Source: an uncultured Verrucomicrobiales bacterium
Lineage (GTDB): Bacteria; Verrucomicrobiota; Verrucomicrobiia; Verrucomicrobiales; Akkermansiaceae
Direction: 5' to 3'
Length of the DNA: 43,434 bases
NCBI GenBank assembly: GCA_937928735.1
Contig: CALFVF010000035.1
Coordinates: forward strand, 1-43,434
Below the pieces are notes generated by a model. That model saw only the letters and a list, made by a program, of their open reading frames with translations. It ran no database searches and had not been told where the DNA came from. Below, piece by piece: positions 15,532 to 24,210 of this stretch. Each line of letters opens with the position of its first letter. Within the stretch, counting starts at the first letter, position 1. The position numbers and the translations under genes were made by a program.

Positions 15532-16116
15532 TTAGTACTCAGTGAGAGAGTGTTTCGTAATGACGAGGCGGATTCTGCTGCCTTGGCGGGTTGGCTTTGT
15601 CCCTACTTTGGCCAGAAAGTGGAGGAGTTCGTCTTCGAGCTGTTGACACTGCGTGTCCCAGTGGGTGGTCTGGAGTAGAATGCAGACAGACTCACGCACT
15701 TGGCTGAAGTACACATTTTGGACACCGGCTTTTTGGAGCACTCTGAGTTCCTTGAGTAATTCATTATAGAAGGCGAGCTCGAAGCCGTGGTGTGCCTTTA
15801 GGGCGGCATATTCGAGCGATATAGTGACTGGTGGGGCGAGGGGCCGCAGGGCTTGTGCGACTGGTTCGCAGCCGATTTTTTTCAGCATATGCTCGATTCG
15901 CAAGTAGAGGTCTTCTAGTTTGAGTAGTCGTAGCGGGCACTTGCACTCTAGGTAGTCGACTACTCCCTCGTAGATTTCTTCGATAAAGGGGAGCTGGCTT
16001 TGGCCTGCTCTGTGGGCGGCCTCAGTGAGTGCCTGATGGATCCACGCTGTGTCGTAGCCAGTCACATGGTGCTGGCCGACTTGGATAGCGGGAAGATTAC
16101 GGGCGAAGGAAATCAT
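15532..16116 (-). CDS. Hypothetical protein with a possible ATP-cone-like region
   Basis: This 194-aa protein is not firmly recognised. Residues 20-90 (WIHQALTEAAHRAG, then IEEIYEGVVDYLE, LEDLYLRIEHMLKKIGCEPV) have the spacing and helix pattern of an ATP-cone, the nucleotide-sensing module of NrdR and ribonucleotide reductases. The first strand and Lys-Arg-Asp-Gly-type motif are absent. The C-terminal half (YNELLKELRVLQKAGVQNV and after) has no known domain. It is directly downstream of nrdR (89 bp, with a tandem repeat between) and upstream of the HIT gene, so a link to nucleotide sensing is plausible but inferred. Confidence 0.5.
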   Translation of the reverse strand: MISFARNLPAIQVGQHHVTGYDTAWIHQALTEAAHRAGQSQLPFIEEIYEGVVDYLECKCPLRLLKLEDLYLRIEHMLKKIGCEPVAQALRPLAPPVTISLEYAALKAHHGFELAFYNELLKELRVLQKAGVQNVYFSQVRESVCILLQTTHWDTQCQQLEDELLHFLAKVGTKPTRQGSRIRLVITKHSLTEY

Positions 16117-16122
16117 ACGATG

Positions 16123-16182
16123 AGAATAGGTAAGAGAATAGGTAAGAGAATGGGTAAGAAAGCGGGTAAGAGAATGGATGAA
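16123..16182. repeat. 12-bp tandem repeat, five copies
   Basis: Units of AGAATAGGTAAG or close variants run head-to-tail at 16123, 16135, 16147, 16159 and 16171; the first two are identical and the last is the most diverged. It occupies the gap between nrdR and the ATP-cone-like gene and is upstream of the latter's ATG. It could be a slippage-prone regulatory spacer or multiple binding sites. Confidence 0.85.
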
Positions 16183-16205
16183 AGAGGTTTTTGAGAAGTC
16201 GTGGT

Positions 16206-16700
16206 CTAATCATTCAGAAATAAAGGTGGCTGCAGAGGGTCTCGGCGGGCTTGTTTTTCGAGGCTTTGGATTTCGCGGATAAATTCACCGACGTCTTCAA
16301 ACTGGCGATAGACAGAGACATAGCGAACATAGGCGACGGGGTCGATGGAGTGGAGCTTGTCCATGACCTTAGCTCCAATGATGCCAGAGGGGATTTCGGC
16401 CAAGTGGTCTTTGTGAAGGTCAGTGATGATATCTTCGACCGCGCGGTCGAGTCCGTCCATGGAGACTGGGCGTTTCTCACAGGCCTTAACTAGACCCCGA
16501 AAGAGCTTCTCACGACTGAGGATCTCTCTGGTGCCGTCTCGTTTGATCACGCGCAGTTCTGTGCGCTCGATTTGCTCATAGGTGGTGTAGCGAGACTGGC
16601 ACTCGAGACACTCCCTGCGCCGGCGCGTGGAGGTGCCATCTTTAGACATTCTGGAGTCTATGACCTTATCTTGAAGTGATCCGCACTGTATGCAACGCAT
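16206..16700 (-). CDS. nrdR: NrdR, repressor of ribonucleotide reductase genes
   Basis: This is a 164-aa protein matching NrdR along its length. The N-terminal zinc ribbon has Cys3, Cys6, Cys31 and Cys34 (MRCIQCGSLQDKVIDSR ... ECLECQSRYTTYEQIE). The ATP-cone follows at about 49-139 (LRVIKRDGTREILSREKL, then AVEDIITDLHK and DPVAYVRYVSVYRQFED). NrdR binds NrdR boxes upstream of ribonucleotide reductase operons when the cone holds dATP. No reductase gene is in the window, so its targets lie elsewhere. It heads the minus-strand group with the ATP-cone-like, HIT and yqgE genes. Confidence 0.97.
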   Translation of the reverse strand: MRCIQCGSLQDKVIDSRMSKDGTSTRRRRECLECQSRYTTYEQIERTELRVIKRDGTREILSREKLFRGLVKACEKRPVSMDGLDRAVEDIITDLHKDHLAEIPSGIIGAKVMDKLHSIDPVAYVRYVSVYRQFEDVGEFIREIQSLEKQARRDPLQPPLFLND

Positions 16701-17038
16701 GTGGTTTTGTAGTCGTTTGCTGTGCTATGATTTGGCGCGGCGGGCTCCCTATGTCGAAGGCTATTTTTTGGCATTAGTTCACCGTCATGAATAGTACATA
16801 AAACTAAATTATAACTTTTAAAAACTCTGAGAGAATCGGACTTTCAGTGGCTAGAGGAAAGGTTCTTTTTTTAGAATAGAGCCGTGTGGAGTGTTTGCTG
16901 TGAGACTAGAAAATCTTGGCCTTTTGGGTGAACTAGCTAGCTTATCTTGACTAAATGACAAAGCGGGGGAGTTTTTGTGGGTGAAAATAGCTTCACAAGT
17001 CACTTGGCAATACCCGCTACACCTGTATAACCCCGCCG
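16701..17038. other. Divergent intergenic region nrdR / heme O synthase
   Basis: This is 338 bp without a gene. It holds promoters for both directions. Near the right end lie a dyad GTGAA-AATAGC-TTCAC (16981-16996) and the promoter described separately. The middle is A+T-rich (16795-16825). No NrdR-box pair was recognised. Confidence 0.5.
17004..17031 (+). promoter_or_regulatory. Promoter of the oxidase-maturation cluster, probably leaderless
   Basis: TTGGCA (17004-17009) and TATAAC (17026-17031) are 16 bp apart, a good sigma-70 match. The ATG at 17039 is only 7 bases past the -10, so transcription would start at or next to the start codon and the mRNA would have no leader. No ribosome-binding sequence is seen. 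The dyad at 16981-16996 lies just upstream and may bind a regulator. Confidence 0.55.
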
Positions 17039-17992
17039 ATGTCTGATGAGTCTACCAAGAAGGCGTCTACTGAGAAGCTCAGTAGTGCTGGTGTAAACTT
17101 TAGGAAGGATCTTATGGTACTCACAAAGATTCGCCTTAATACCTTTGTGCTCATAACGACCTTGTTTGGCTTTGTGCTCGGCTCACTGGCTCTCCAAGGC
17201 ACCTACATCGGTGATATCTGGAAGCTCCTTCACGCATTGTTTGGCACAGCTCTCGCGGCATTTGGCTCGGCGGCATTTAACCAATTGATGGAAATCGAGC
17301 AGGATCGGCTGATGAAGCGGACAGCAGACAGGCCTCTGCCATCTCGCAGAATGAGCGTGGTGACAGCATTTAGTCTAGGCTGGGTGATGTCTGCCTTTGG
17401 AGTGATCCACTTGGCGGCTAAGGTGAATGTCGAGAGCGCTTATCTCGCAGCAGTGACGATTGCGACCTATGTCTTTGTCTACACACCACTGAAGCGAAAG
17501 AGCTCAGTGAATACTCTCGTCGGTGCCATACCTGGAGCGATTCCACCAGTGATTGGCTGGGTGGCAGCGGGTGGCTACTGGCTGGATCCTGCGGCCTGGT
17601 ATTTATTTGCGCTGCTTTTTCTCTGGCAGCTTCCCCATTTTGTCGCGATTAATTGGCTCTGTAGAGAAGAGTATGAATCAGCAGGCTATGTGATGTGGTC
17701 CAATGGCGATACTAGTGGTAAATTCACCGCTAAGCTCGCAATGATGTTTTCCATAGGGCTGGCAAGTCTAGGCCCTATTGCGTGGGTGATGGAACTCACT
17801 GGATTATTCTACGCCATCGGGGGCACACTCGCTGGGCTCTACATGGCGTATCTTGCCTATCGTTTTTCTCAAGCAGGGGACAGGCAGACATGCCGGGCAC
17901 TTTTTTTGTACACACTTCTTTATCTCCTAATCGCACTGGGTCTCTTGACTTTTGATTGGGATCTACGACCTATAGAAATAGCTCATGTCTAG
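17039..17992 (+). CDS. cyoE: Heme O synthase (protoheme IX farnesyltransferase)
   Basis: This is a 317-aa polytopic membrane enzyme of the UbiA prenyltransferase superfamily. It adds a farnesyl group to heme B to make heme O for heme-copper oxidases. The first Asp-rich motif is at 81-102 (NQLMEIEQDR then LMKRTADRPLPS). The second conserved block YTPLKRKSSVNTLVGAIPGA (with PPVIG after it) and the LWQLPHFVAINW motif are present. About nine membrane segments are visible. It is first in a four-gene plus-strand run whose next genes are SCO-like and DUF420. An 8-nt overlap with the next gene implies coupling. It could also be called ctaB. Confidence 0.96.
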   Translation: MSDESTKKASTEKLSSAGVNFRKDLMVLTKIRLNTFVLITTLFGFVLGSLALQGTYIGDIWKLLHALFGTALAAFGSAAFNQLMEIEQDRLMKRTADRPLPSRRMSVVTAFSLGWVMSAFGVIHLAAKVNVESAYLAAVTIATYVFVYTPLKRKSSVNTLVGAIPGAIPPVIGWVAAGGYWLDPAAWYLFALLFLWQLPHFVAINWLCREEYESAGYVMWSNGDTSGKFTAKLAMMFSIGLASLGPIAWVMELTGLFYAIGGTLAGLYMAYLAYRFSQAGDRQTCRALFLYTLLYLLIALGLLTFDWDLRPIEIAHV

Positions 17993-18902
17993 TCCAGAAC
18001 GTATGGAACCGACAACCATGGAACCAGCAGAACGTAACCCCGCAGCCATTCGCACGACAGTGCTCATACTCGTCGCCCTCATGATCGGTGGAGGGATCTT
18101 CATATGGCGTAGCTATGTGGCTGAGCAAGAGCGCCGCAATGAACTCGTCGGAGAAGGTTACTTGCCTAAGATCTCAGCTCTAACAAAGAATTTCCAGTTC
18201 CTAGGGCATGATGGCACAGTGCGTCAGCTCTCTGATCTAGATGGCAAGGTGTCTATCTTTGGTTGTCTAGCACCCTCACATCCAAAGGAGAATGAAGTTG
18301 TACTCGCGGCGATGTCAGAACTCGCCACCCATTTTGCTGATGAGCCCAGAGTGCAGCTGATTGGCCTCTCTGTAGAAGGTGAGAATGACGAGGTTCGAGA
18401 AAACCTCGCAACAATCGCCCAGACCCTCGATGCAGATCCTGAGAAATGGTGGTTTCTTAGTGCTGAAGAGGGAGCTGTGAGAGCCTTTATTAAAGACCGC
18501 CTAGAAATTGGCGCGATACGAGTCAACGACGCGCAAACAGCGGCGGTTTATGGCCCACTAGGAGTCCCTGGGAAGTTGCGGATTGTCGATCAGGGTCGTC
18601 AGCTACGAGGACAATACGAAGACTTTGATTTTGAAGCGTACCTAAAGGTCGAAGAGCAAGCGAAAGAGGAGATTACCAAAGACCCCAAGCTAGCAGACCT
18701 CCCTCAAGCTCAGCTCAATCTCAATGCCTCTAAGCTAGAGATGGAGAAAATGCAGCACAGCATCCGCTACATGCTCGATAATCCTGAAGTGGCGAAAGAA
18801 CCAGACTACAACTTTGCTGTCATCATATTTTTGGGAGTTGGGCTATTCATTCTCATTCTTGGCATCAAATACCGCAAAGCCGTAAAGGCTCAAAACAACT
18901 AG
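17985..18902 (+). CDS. SCO1/SenC-like protein lacking the Cys pair
   Basis: This 305-aa protein has membrane helices at both ends (about 24-41 and 278-297) around a thioredoxin-like domain. FLGHDGTVRQLSDLDGKVSI and the following region align in outline with SCO copper chaperones of cytochrome oxidase. The copper-binding CxxxC is absent: only Cys94 is found, in FGCLAPSHPKE. This one may therefore be structural or regulatory rather than a copper donor. It overlaps heme O synthase and is followed 12 bp later by a second SCO-like gene that has the Cys pair. Confidence 0.7.
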   Translation: MSSPERMEPTTMEPAERNPAAIRTTVLILVALMIGGGIFIWRSYVAEQERRNELVGEGYLPKISALTKNFQFLGHDGTVRQLSDLDGKVSIFGCLAPSHPKENEVVLAAMSELATHFADEPRVQLIGLSVEGENDEVRENLATIAQTLDADPEKWWFLSAEEGAVRAFIKDRLEIGAIRVNDAQTAAVYGPLGVPGKLRIVDQGRQLRGQYEDFDFEAYLKVEEQAKEEITKDPKLADLPQAQLNLNASKLEMEKMQHSIRYMLDNPEVAKEPDYNFAVIIFLGVGLFILILGIKYRKAVKAQNN

Positions 18903-18914
18903 TATCTTACGATT

Positions 18915-19697
18915 ATGACAAAGAAACAAATCATCATGTTTTACACAGGAGTAGGCTTGGTTTGTGTCCTCCTCATGTCTGTCTTCATCTGGCTGGGTAA
19001 GCAGCAAAAAGTGAAGCGAGCAGAGAGCCAGCTCGTCAGCCAGCATTTTATTGATGAGGCCTATCAGCCGGGAGTTCTCACACGCCTGGAGACAGACTTG
19101 CGCTGCGAGATGCAAGATGGCTCAGAAGTAGGTTTGTTAGATCTAAAGGGTAAGGTCGTCGTTTTTGCTCAGTTCTATGCCAACTGCCCAGACTGCATGA
19201 GTGCCAATATGCAGCCACTGCGCGAAATACAGGAGAAGTATAAGGACAATGAGGATGTTCATATCGCCATTATAACCATTTCGAGTGATGATAGCGCGGA
19301 TGTTGTAAAAACATTCTGTGAGAATATCGGCGTGGATAAGCAGAAGTGGTGGGTGCTGCGCGCGCAGATCGGTGAGCTCGTGACTTACAACAGAGAGCAG
19401 CTCAAGTACGCCGATTTCAAAAAGAACGAAGGCCTCGACGCTTCTGCTAGACCATATCTGCACGACATGCGTATCAGTGTCTTTGATCGTAACTTAGAAA
19501 TGCGAAATATGGTGGATCTCTTTAGTGTGGATCGGGAGAAATTCCCAGAGATCTATGACGCAAGCCGCACGAGCATTGACCGTGCCATTGACTGGTGTCT
19601 TGAGAACACAGGAGATGAAGCCACTGCTGGTGAGACGAATGAAGTTGGTGCGGAGTTAGAGTTATTGGATTCCTCTGTTTCACAACTCAGTAAGTAA
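18915..19697 (+). CDS. SCO1/SenC-like protein with CxxC
   Basis: This is a 260-aa protein anchored by an N-terminal helix (about 7-27). The thioredoxin-like domain contains Cys91 and Cys94 in NCPDCM, and His183 in YLHDMRISVFD at the place of the SCO copper-binding His. Classical SCO has CxxxC; the CxxC here is thioredoxin-like, so it may act in thiol reduction of the CuA site as well as in copper delivery. It sits between the first SCO-like gene and DUF420, all transcribed together. Assignment rests on motif and context. Confidence 0.75.
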   Translation: MTKKQIIMFYTGVGLVCVLLMSVFIWLGKQQKVKRAESQLVSQHFIDEAYQPGVLTRLETDLRCEMQDGSEVGLLDLKGKVVVFAQFYANCPDCMSANMQPLREIQEKYKDNEDVHIAIITISSDDSADVVKTFCENIGVDKQKWWVLRAQIGELVTYNREQLKYADFKKNEGLDASARPYLHDMRISVFDRNLEMRNMVDLFSVDREKFPEIYDASRTSIDRAIDWCLENTGDEATAGETNEVGAELELLDSSVSQLSK

Positions 19698-19723
19698 ATT
19701 TGTACCTATCACATTGTAAGGTT

Positions 19724-20287
19724 ATGTCCTCTTTCCAAGATTATTTAAAGCGCCCAAGTAAAGATGCTCTCGCAGCGCGTCTGAAGGTTCTCACATGGGT
19801 GCTCACCACAGTGGTGCTACTCCTAGTCGGTGTCATGCGCAGAGTGAAGATCTCTCTGCCAGAGGGAGTGGATCTAATGTTCCTGCCACCAGTGCATGCG
19901 CTGCTTAATACCCTAGTGGCTGTGTGTCTGGTGCTGGCAGTCCTCGCCATCAAGCGTAAAAATATCACACAGCATAAGCTATTTATAAATACAGCGATGG
20001 GACTTTCTGTCGCCTTTCTAGTCTGTTATGTGGCCTATCACATCACCACAGAAGAGACTCGCTATCCAGAGTGCGCAGACTGGAGGGGACTCTACTTTTT
20101 CTTTCTCATCACTCACATCATCCTCGCGGCTGTGAGCTTGCCATTCATTCTGATGACATGGGCCTCTGGGATCACAAACCGCTTTAGCAAGCACAAGAAA
20201 CTCGCGAAATGGGTGTTTCCACTCTGGCTCTACGTTGCCGTGACTGGCCCCATTTGCTACCTTATGCTACGACCTTATTACCCTTAG
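19724..20287 (+). CDS. DUF420 membrane protein (oxidase assembly)
   Basis: This is a 187-aa polytopic protein with about five membrane helices. His-containing segments LPPVHALLNTLVAVCL, KLFINTAMGLSVAF and YFFFLITHIILAAVSLPF match the DUF420 family (CtaM/YozB), which is linked to cytochrome c oxidase assembly. I use ATG 19724; the frame is open 24 bases further to a TTG at 19700. It is last in the heme O synthase, SCO, SCO cluster, which supports that role. Confidence 0.85.
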   Translation: MSSFQDYLKRPSKDALAARLKVLTWVLTTVVLLLVGVMRRVKISLPEGVDLMFLPPVHALLNTLVAVCLVLAVLAIKRKNITQHKLFINTAMGLSVAFLVCYVAYHITTEETRYPECADWRGLYFFFLITHIILAAVSLPFILMTWASGITNRFSKHKKLAKWVFPLWLYVAVTGPICYLMLRPYYP

Positions 20288-20375
20288 TCGTTGTTTCAGC
20301 TAAGGATAAGATTGTTTAGAATAAGGGTAGTTCTATAGGCAAGGTAGTTGGGAGATTGGATTTCTGTTAGAATGG

Positions 20376-21983
20376 CTAGGAAGTAACAGCACTGCGGTCG
20401 TCATTGAGACCTGACTTCTCAAGATAGTAGTCATAGCCGCCTGAGTAGCGAGTGACATTTCCATCAGCGACGTGGATCGTGGTGTCTCCGAGACTGCGGA
20501 TGAAGTGTACATCGTGAGAGATGAACACGAGCGTGCCTGAGTACTGCTTCAGAGCTGTGACGAGAGCATCAATAGAGATGATGTCTAGGTGAGTGGTCGG
20601 CTCATCCATCAAGAGTAAGTTGGGAGGATTCACGAGGAATTTGACGAGGTTGAGCCTAGACTTCTCTCCACCAGAGAGCACGCCGACTCGCTTCATGACA
20701 TCGTTTCTGCGGAATAGGAACGAGCCTAAGATCGAGCGAATTTCATCTTCTCTTAGATCCACATTGGCTGAGAGCACTTCCTCAAGAACTGTGTTGTTCT
20801 CATTGAGAGTCGCCGCTCTGTGCTGCGAGAAGTAGCCGAGCTTGGTGGCGTAACCTGTGTCCACTTTACCACCTTGGATCTCCACAAGCCCCGCCATGAT
20901 CTTTAGCAGTGTGGATTTACCCGCACCATTCGGGCCGACAAGAGCGATGCGCTCACCTTTATCGATACGAAGATCGATGTTTTCATAAATCACTTTTTCA
21001 CCATAAGCTTGAGAGACCTTTTCTAGCTCGATGACCTTTTGGTTCGATTTAGGAGGCTGGGGGAAATTGAATTTAAAGACCTTGCGAGGGGCGATGGGTT
21101 TGTTGAGTTTGGCCTTGAGTTTCTCGACGAGCTTCATGCGATCTTGCACCTGTGAGGCCTTTGAGCCGACACCACGGAACTTGGTGATGAATTCCTGCAC
21201 GCGCTCGATTTCCTTCTGCTGGTTACGGTACTCCTGCACACTCTGATCGTAGCGTTTCTCACGCTGCTGCTCGTAGGAGGAGTAGTTACCCGTGTAGTTA
21301 ATGAGCTTCGTCTCGCTGATCTCATAGACAGTCTCGATGAGTTCATCCATGAAGTCCCTGTCGTGAGAGATCATTAGAATCGCCCCTGAGTAGTGGATGA
21401 GGTAGCGCTGGAGCCAAATAAGGGTGAGCAGGTCGAGGTGGTTTGTGGGCTCATCCATGATCAGGAGGTCTGGCTCCTGGACGAGTAATTTAGCGAGGTG
21501 GGCGCGCATGATCCAGCCACCAGAGTATTCCTTGGCAGGCTTATTGAGATCTTCGTCCTTAAAGCCGAGGCCTTTGAGGATCTTCGTGGCCTTAGGCTCC
21601 AGAGCGTAGCCATTGGCCGCGTCAAAGGTGTCTTGTGCCTCTGCGAATTCCGCACTGTCTGTGGTGCCATTTGCTTCAGCCTCACGAATGACCTTGAGGG
21701 CATGGGTGACTTCGGGAGTGATGCCTATGGCGATTTCTAAAATTTTCTCCTCCCCTGGGTCGCCAGCTTCCTGGGGTAGGTAGCCAATGATCGCGTATTC
21801 ATCTTGGTCGACATTTCCAGCATCGGCCTCTTCATCACCCATGAGGCAGCGAATGAGAGTGGATTTTCCCGCTCCATTTGGTCCGACTAAGGCCACTCGC
21901 TCGCCCCAGTTGATGGTGAGGTTAGCCTCTTCAAAGAGAGTGCGGCCGCCTACGGTTTTTGTGAAATTTTTGATCGTCAGCAC
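20376..21983 (-). CDS. ABC-F family ATPase (ribosome-associated)
   Basis: This is a 535-aa protein with two ABC domains and no membrane part. Walker A is GPNGAGKST at 34-42 and again near 353. The second signature is a standard LSGGEKSR; the first is YSGGW. Walker B MDEPTNHLD and MDEPTTHLD are present. The linker (about 235-305) carries a charged helical segment like the P-site tRNA interaction motif of ABC-F factors. These bind the ribosomal E site and act in translation or antibiotic resistance. It is nearest the Uup/YdiF/YkpA group, subfamily undecided. The start is GTG. It is divergent from rnhB and convergent with DUF420. Confidence 0.92.
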   Translation of the reverse strand: MLTIKNFTKTVGGRTLFEEANLTINWGERVALVGPNGAGKSTLIRCLMGDEEADAGNVDQDEYAIIGYLPQEAGDPGEEKILEIAIGITPEVTHALKVIREAEANGTTDSAEFAEAQDTFDAANGYALEPKATKILKGLGFKDEDLNKPAKEYSGGWIMRAHLAKLLVQEPDLLIMDEPTNHLDLLTLIWLQRYLIHYSGAILMISHDRDFMDELIETVYEISETKLINYTGNYSSYEQQREKRYDQSVQEYRNQQKEIERVQEFITKFRGVGSKASQVQDRMKLVEKLKAKLNKPIAPRKVFKFNFPQPPKSNQKVIELEKVSQAYGEKVIYENIDLRIDKGERIALVGPNGAGKSTLLKIMAGLVEIQGGKVDTGYATKLGYFSQHRAATLNENNTVLEEVLSANVDLREDEIRSILGSFLFRRNDVMKRVGVLSGGEKSRLNLVKFLVNPPNLLLMDEPTTHLDIISIDALVTALKQYSGTLVFISHDVHFIRSLGDTTIHVADGNVTRYSGGYDYYLEKSGLNDDRSAVTS

Positions 21984-22148
21984 ATCGTGTGTTTGCCCCG
22001 AATACTTGAGGGATGCAAGCGGGAAATCATGGAGAGATTCGAGAATGATGTTCTTCGTGTGGCTCTGTCTCTCAGTGAATTGATCTTGTCAGAATAGGGA
22101 GAATGTAGATCTTTTTTGTGGGTTGCCAGAGGTGCCCTGTAGATCATT

Positions 22149-22766
22149 ATGCCAGATTTAACATACGAAGAGAGCTGCTGGAAGCGAGGGGTCACTGAGG
22201 TGGTGGGGATCGATGAGGCAGGGCGAGGCCCTCTCGCGGGTCCCGTTTCGGCGGCAGCGGTGATTTTACCCAAAGGTTTTCAGCACGCGATACTCAATGA
22301 CTCGAAGAAACTCAGTGAGAAGAAACGAGAGCTGATTTATGAGGAGTTACTTGCTAATGAGCAATTACGCTGGGGGCACAGTTTTGCGGATGCAGAGGAG
22401 ATCGAGGAGAAGAATATCCTCAAGGCCACACACGCGGCGATGGCTCGTGCGGTCGATGATCTCGGTGCCAGCACGGGCTGCTACTGCTTGATTGATGGTC
22501 TCGCCGTGCCGAATTTCCCCTATGATTCGGAGGGAATAGTGAAGGGGGATAGTCTTAGTCTCTCCATTGCGGCTGCGAGTATTATTGCGAAAGTGAAGCG
22601 TGATCACTTGATGTTAGAATACGCTAAGGTCTATCCAGAGTATGGATTTGAGCGCCACAAGGGCTATGGCACGAAGCTGCATCTGGCAGCTCTACGCGAG
22701 CACGGGCCCACTAAGATTCACCGTCGGAGTTTCGCCCCTGTGGCACAGCTTGAGTGGAAATTCTAG
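22149..22766 (+). CDS. rnhB: Ribonuclease HII
   Basis: This 205-aa enzyme removes RNA from RNA-DNA hybrids and excises single ribonucleotides from DNA. Hallmarks are VVGIDEAGRGPLAGPVSAAA with catalytic Asp22 and Glu23, LNDSKKLSEKKRE, LIDGLAVP with another acidic residue, SIIAKVKRDHLM and the C-terminal HKGYGTKLHLAAL. Length is normal for the family. It is divergent from the ABC-F gene and followed 103 bp later by the rhomboid gene. Confidence 0.97.
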   Translation: MPDLTYEESCWKRGVTEVVGIDEAGRGPLAGPVSAAAVILPKGFQHAILNDSKKLSEKKRELIYEELLANEQLRWGHSFADAEEIEEKNILKATHAAMARAVDDLGASTGCYCLIDGLAVPNFPYDSEGIVKGDSLSLSIAAASIIAKVKRDHLMLEYAKVYPEYGFERHKGYGTKLHLAALREHGPTKIHRRSFAPVAQLEWKF

Positions 22767-22868
22767 GTTGAAGCATGCAGAGGAGAAAGAGACAGGAAAA
22801 ATAGTCAGTAGAATCATGGGCTCAAATCATAATGGCAAAATGCCGAGAGAAAGAGATACTGAAGGTGT

Positions 22869-23477
22869 ATGATGTCGAGTTCCCATAGAAACCGAGCTCA
22901 AAGTTGGAGCCAGCAGAGCAATAAGACTCCCAGACCGGGCTGTGGACTCCTTCTTAGCATGGTGGTACTGGCGTGGGGCTTGGAAATAGTCGACAGTCTG
23001 TTAGGTCAGCCGTTGAATCATTTTGGCGTGAGACCTAGACATTTGTTTGGCCTCATTGGTATCCCGCTGATGCCGTGGTTGCACGGTGGTATCGGGCACC
23101 TTGTTTCCAATACCGTGCCTTTTTTAATCTTGGGCAGTATTGTGCTCGCGGCTGAGGGTCGGCGTTTTGTCAGCTCATCCGCATTGATTGTGCTACTTAG
23201 TGGTCTTGGTACTTGGTTGATTGGAGGCGTGGATGAGATTCATATCGGAGCGAGTGGGCTGGTTTATGGGTACTTCGGTTATGTGATGGCGAGAGCTTGG
23301 GGGGAGCGGCGATTTTTATGGATCGTGGTTGGTGTGTTCGTGGCATTGAGTCATGGAGGCATGATTTTTGGCCTTTTCCCACAAATTGGCACCATGATGT
23401 CATGGCAGGGGCATTTGTGTGGATTCCTCTCTGGCATTTGGCTAGGGAATCTCTACTTAGGGAGGCATGCAAGTTGA
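22869..23477 (+). CDS. Rhomboid-family intramembrane serine protease
   Basis: This is a 202-aa protein with about six hydrophobic segments. The catalytic dyad is Ser129 in GASGLVYGYFG and His182 in GHLCGFLSGIW; the supporting HxxxN is His77 and Asn81 in HLVSN. These define an active rhomboid. Rhomboids cut transmembrane substrates within the membrane; substrate and pathway are unknown here. ATGs at 22869 and 22872 are adjacent. The last 11 nt overlap the start of trmO, so the two are translated in tandem. Confidence 0.88.
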   Translation: MMSSSHRNRAQSWSQQSNKTPRPGCGLLLSMVVLAWGLEIVDSLLGQPLNHFGVRPRHLFGLIGIPLMPWLHGGIGHLVSNTVPFLILGSIVLAAEGRRFVSSSALIVLLSGLGTWLIGGVDEIHIGASGLVYGYFGYVMARAWGERRFLWIVVGVFVALSHGGMIFGLFPQIGTMMSWQGHLCGFLSGIWLGNLYLGRHAS

Positions 23478-24159
23478 GCCTATTGCCCATATTCGTACTT
23501 GTTACGGGGAGAAATTCGGCATTCCTAGGCAGCCGGGTTTAGTGGAGGAGGCGTGGGGACGTATCGAGTTCACACCTGACTACGCCGTGCAAGATGCTCT
23601 CCGAGGGCTAGAGGGCTTTAGTCACCTATGGTTGATTTTCTGGTTTCACCAAGCAGCTGAGACGACCTGGAAGCCGACAGTGCGGCCACCGAGATTAGGC
23701 GGAAATCAGCGTGTGGGAGTATTTAGTTCTCGCTCTCCGTTTCGGCCAAATCCTCTAGGGTTATCTGTCGTGGCGATAGACCGAATTGAGGAGGTCGATT
23801 CTGGTTCTGTGATTCATGTGAAAGGGGTCGACTTAGTGGATGGAACACCAGTGTTAGATATTAAGCCCTACATCCCCTATAGTGATGCCTACCCAGAGGC
23901 AGAATCTGGATATGTAACAGGTATTCCGCCGAAGCTCACCGTGAAGTGGATGGTGGAGCGGCCAGAAGCTCGACTCGCCAGGCTCATTGAAATGACTCTG
24001 GCCAATGACCCGCGGCCTGCGTACCAAAAGGACTCGGCGAGAACCTATGGGTGTATGATCGAGAACGTCAATGTGTCGTGGAGAGCTAATGAGGGTGAGA
24101 TTCAGATCACTGGACTAGAAGTGCTCGACATAGACCGCCATACAATCAAAGGCAACTAG
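23467..24159 (+). CDS. trmO: tRNA (adenine-N6)-methyltransferase TrmO
   Basis: This 230-aa protein belongs to the TsaA/YaeB family. TrmO methylates the N6-threonylcarbamoyl adenosine at position 37 of tRNAs reading ACY codons. Seen are VEPIAHIRTCYGEKFGIPRQ at the start, FSHLWLIFWFHQA, the signature SSRSPFRPNPLGLSVV, and DLVDGTPVLDIKPYIPYSDA. It overlaps the rhomboid gene by 11 nt and is followed by a small lipoprotein gene. Confidence 0.95.
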   Translation: MQVEPIAHIRTCYGEKFGIPRQPGLVEEAWGRIEFTPDYAVQDALRGLEGFSHLWLIFWFHQAAETTWKPTVRPPRLGGNQRVGVFSSRSPFRPNPLGLSVVAIDRIEEVDSGSVIHVKGVDLVDGTPVLDIKPYIPYSDAYPEAESGYVTGIPPKLTVKWMVERPEARLARLIEMTLANDPRPAYQKDSARTYGCMIENVNVSWRANEGEIQITGLEVLDIDRHTIKGN

Positions 24160-24210
24160 GATGGTTTAAAAATCACTTGCACCTCCATCGGTGCGCGATA
24201 TCGTCAGGGC

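Noticed and set aside
16123..16182. Possible CRISPR array
   Set aside because: Repeats are contiguous 12-mers without spacers and no cas genes are present.
16000..16194. A plus-strand frame with a repeated Arg-Ile-Gly-Lys peptide
   Set aside because: It arises from the 12-bp tandem repeat and the antisense of the neighbouring gene, with no start signals.
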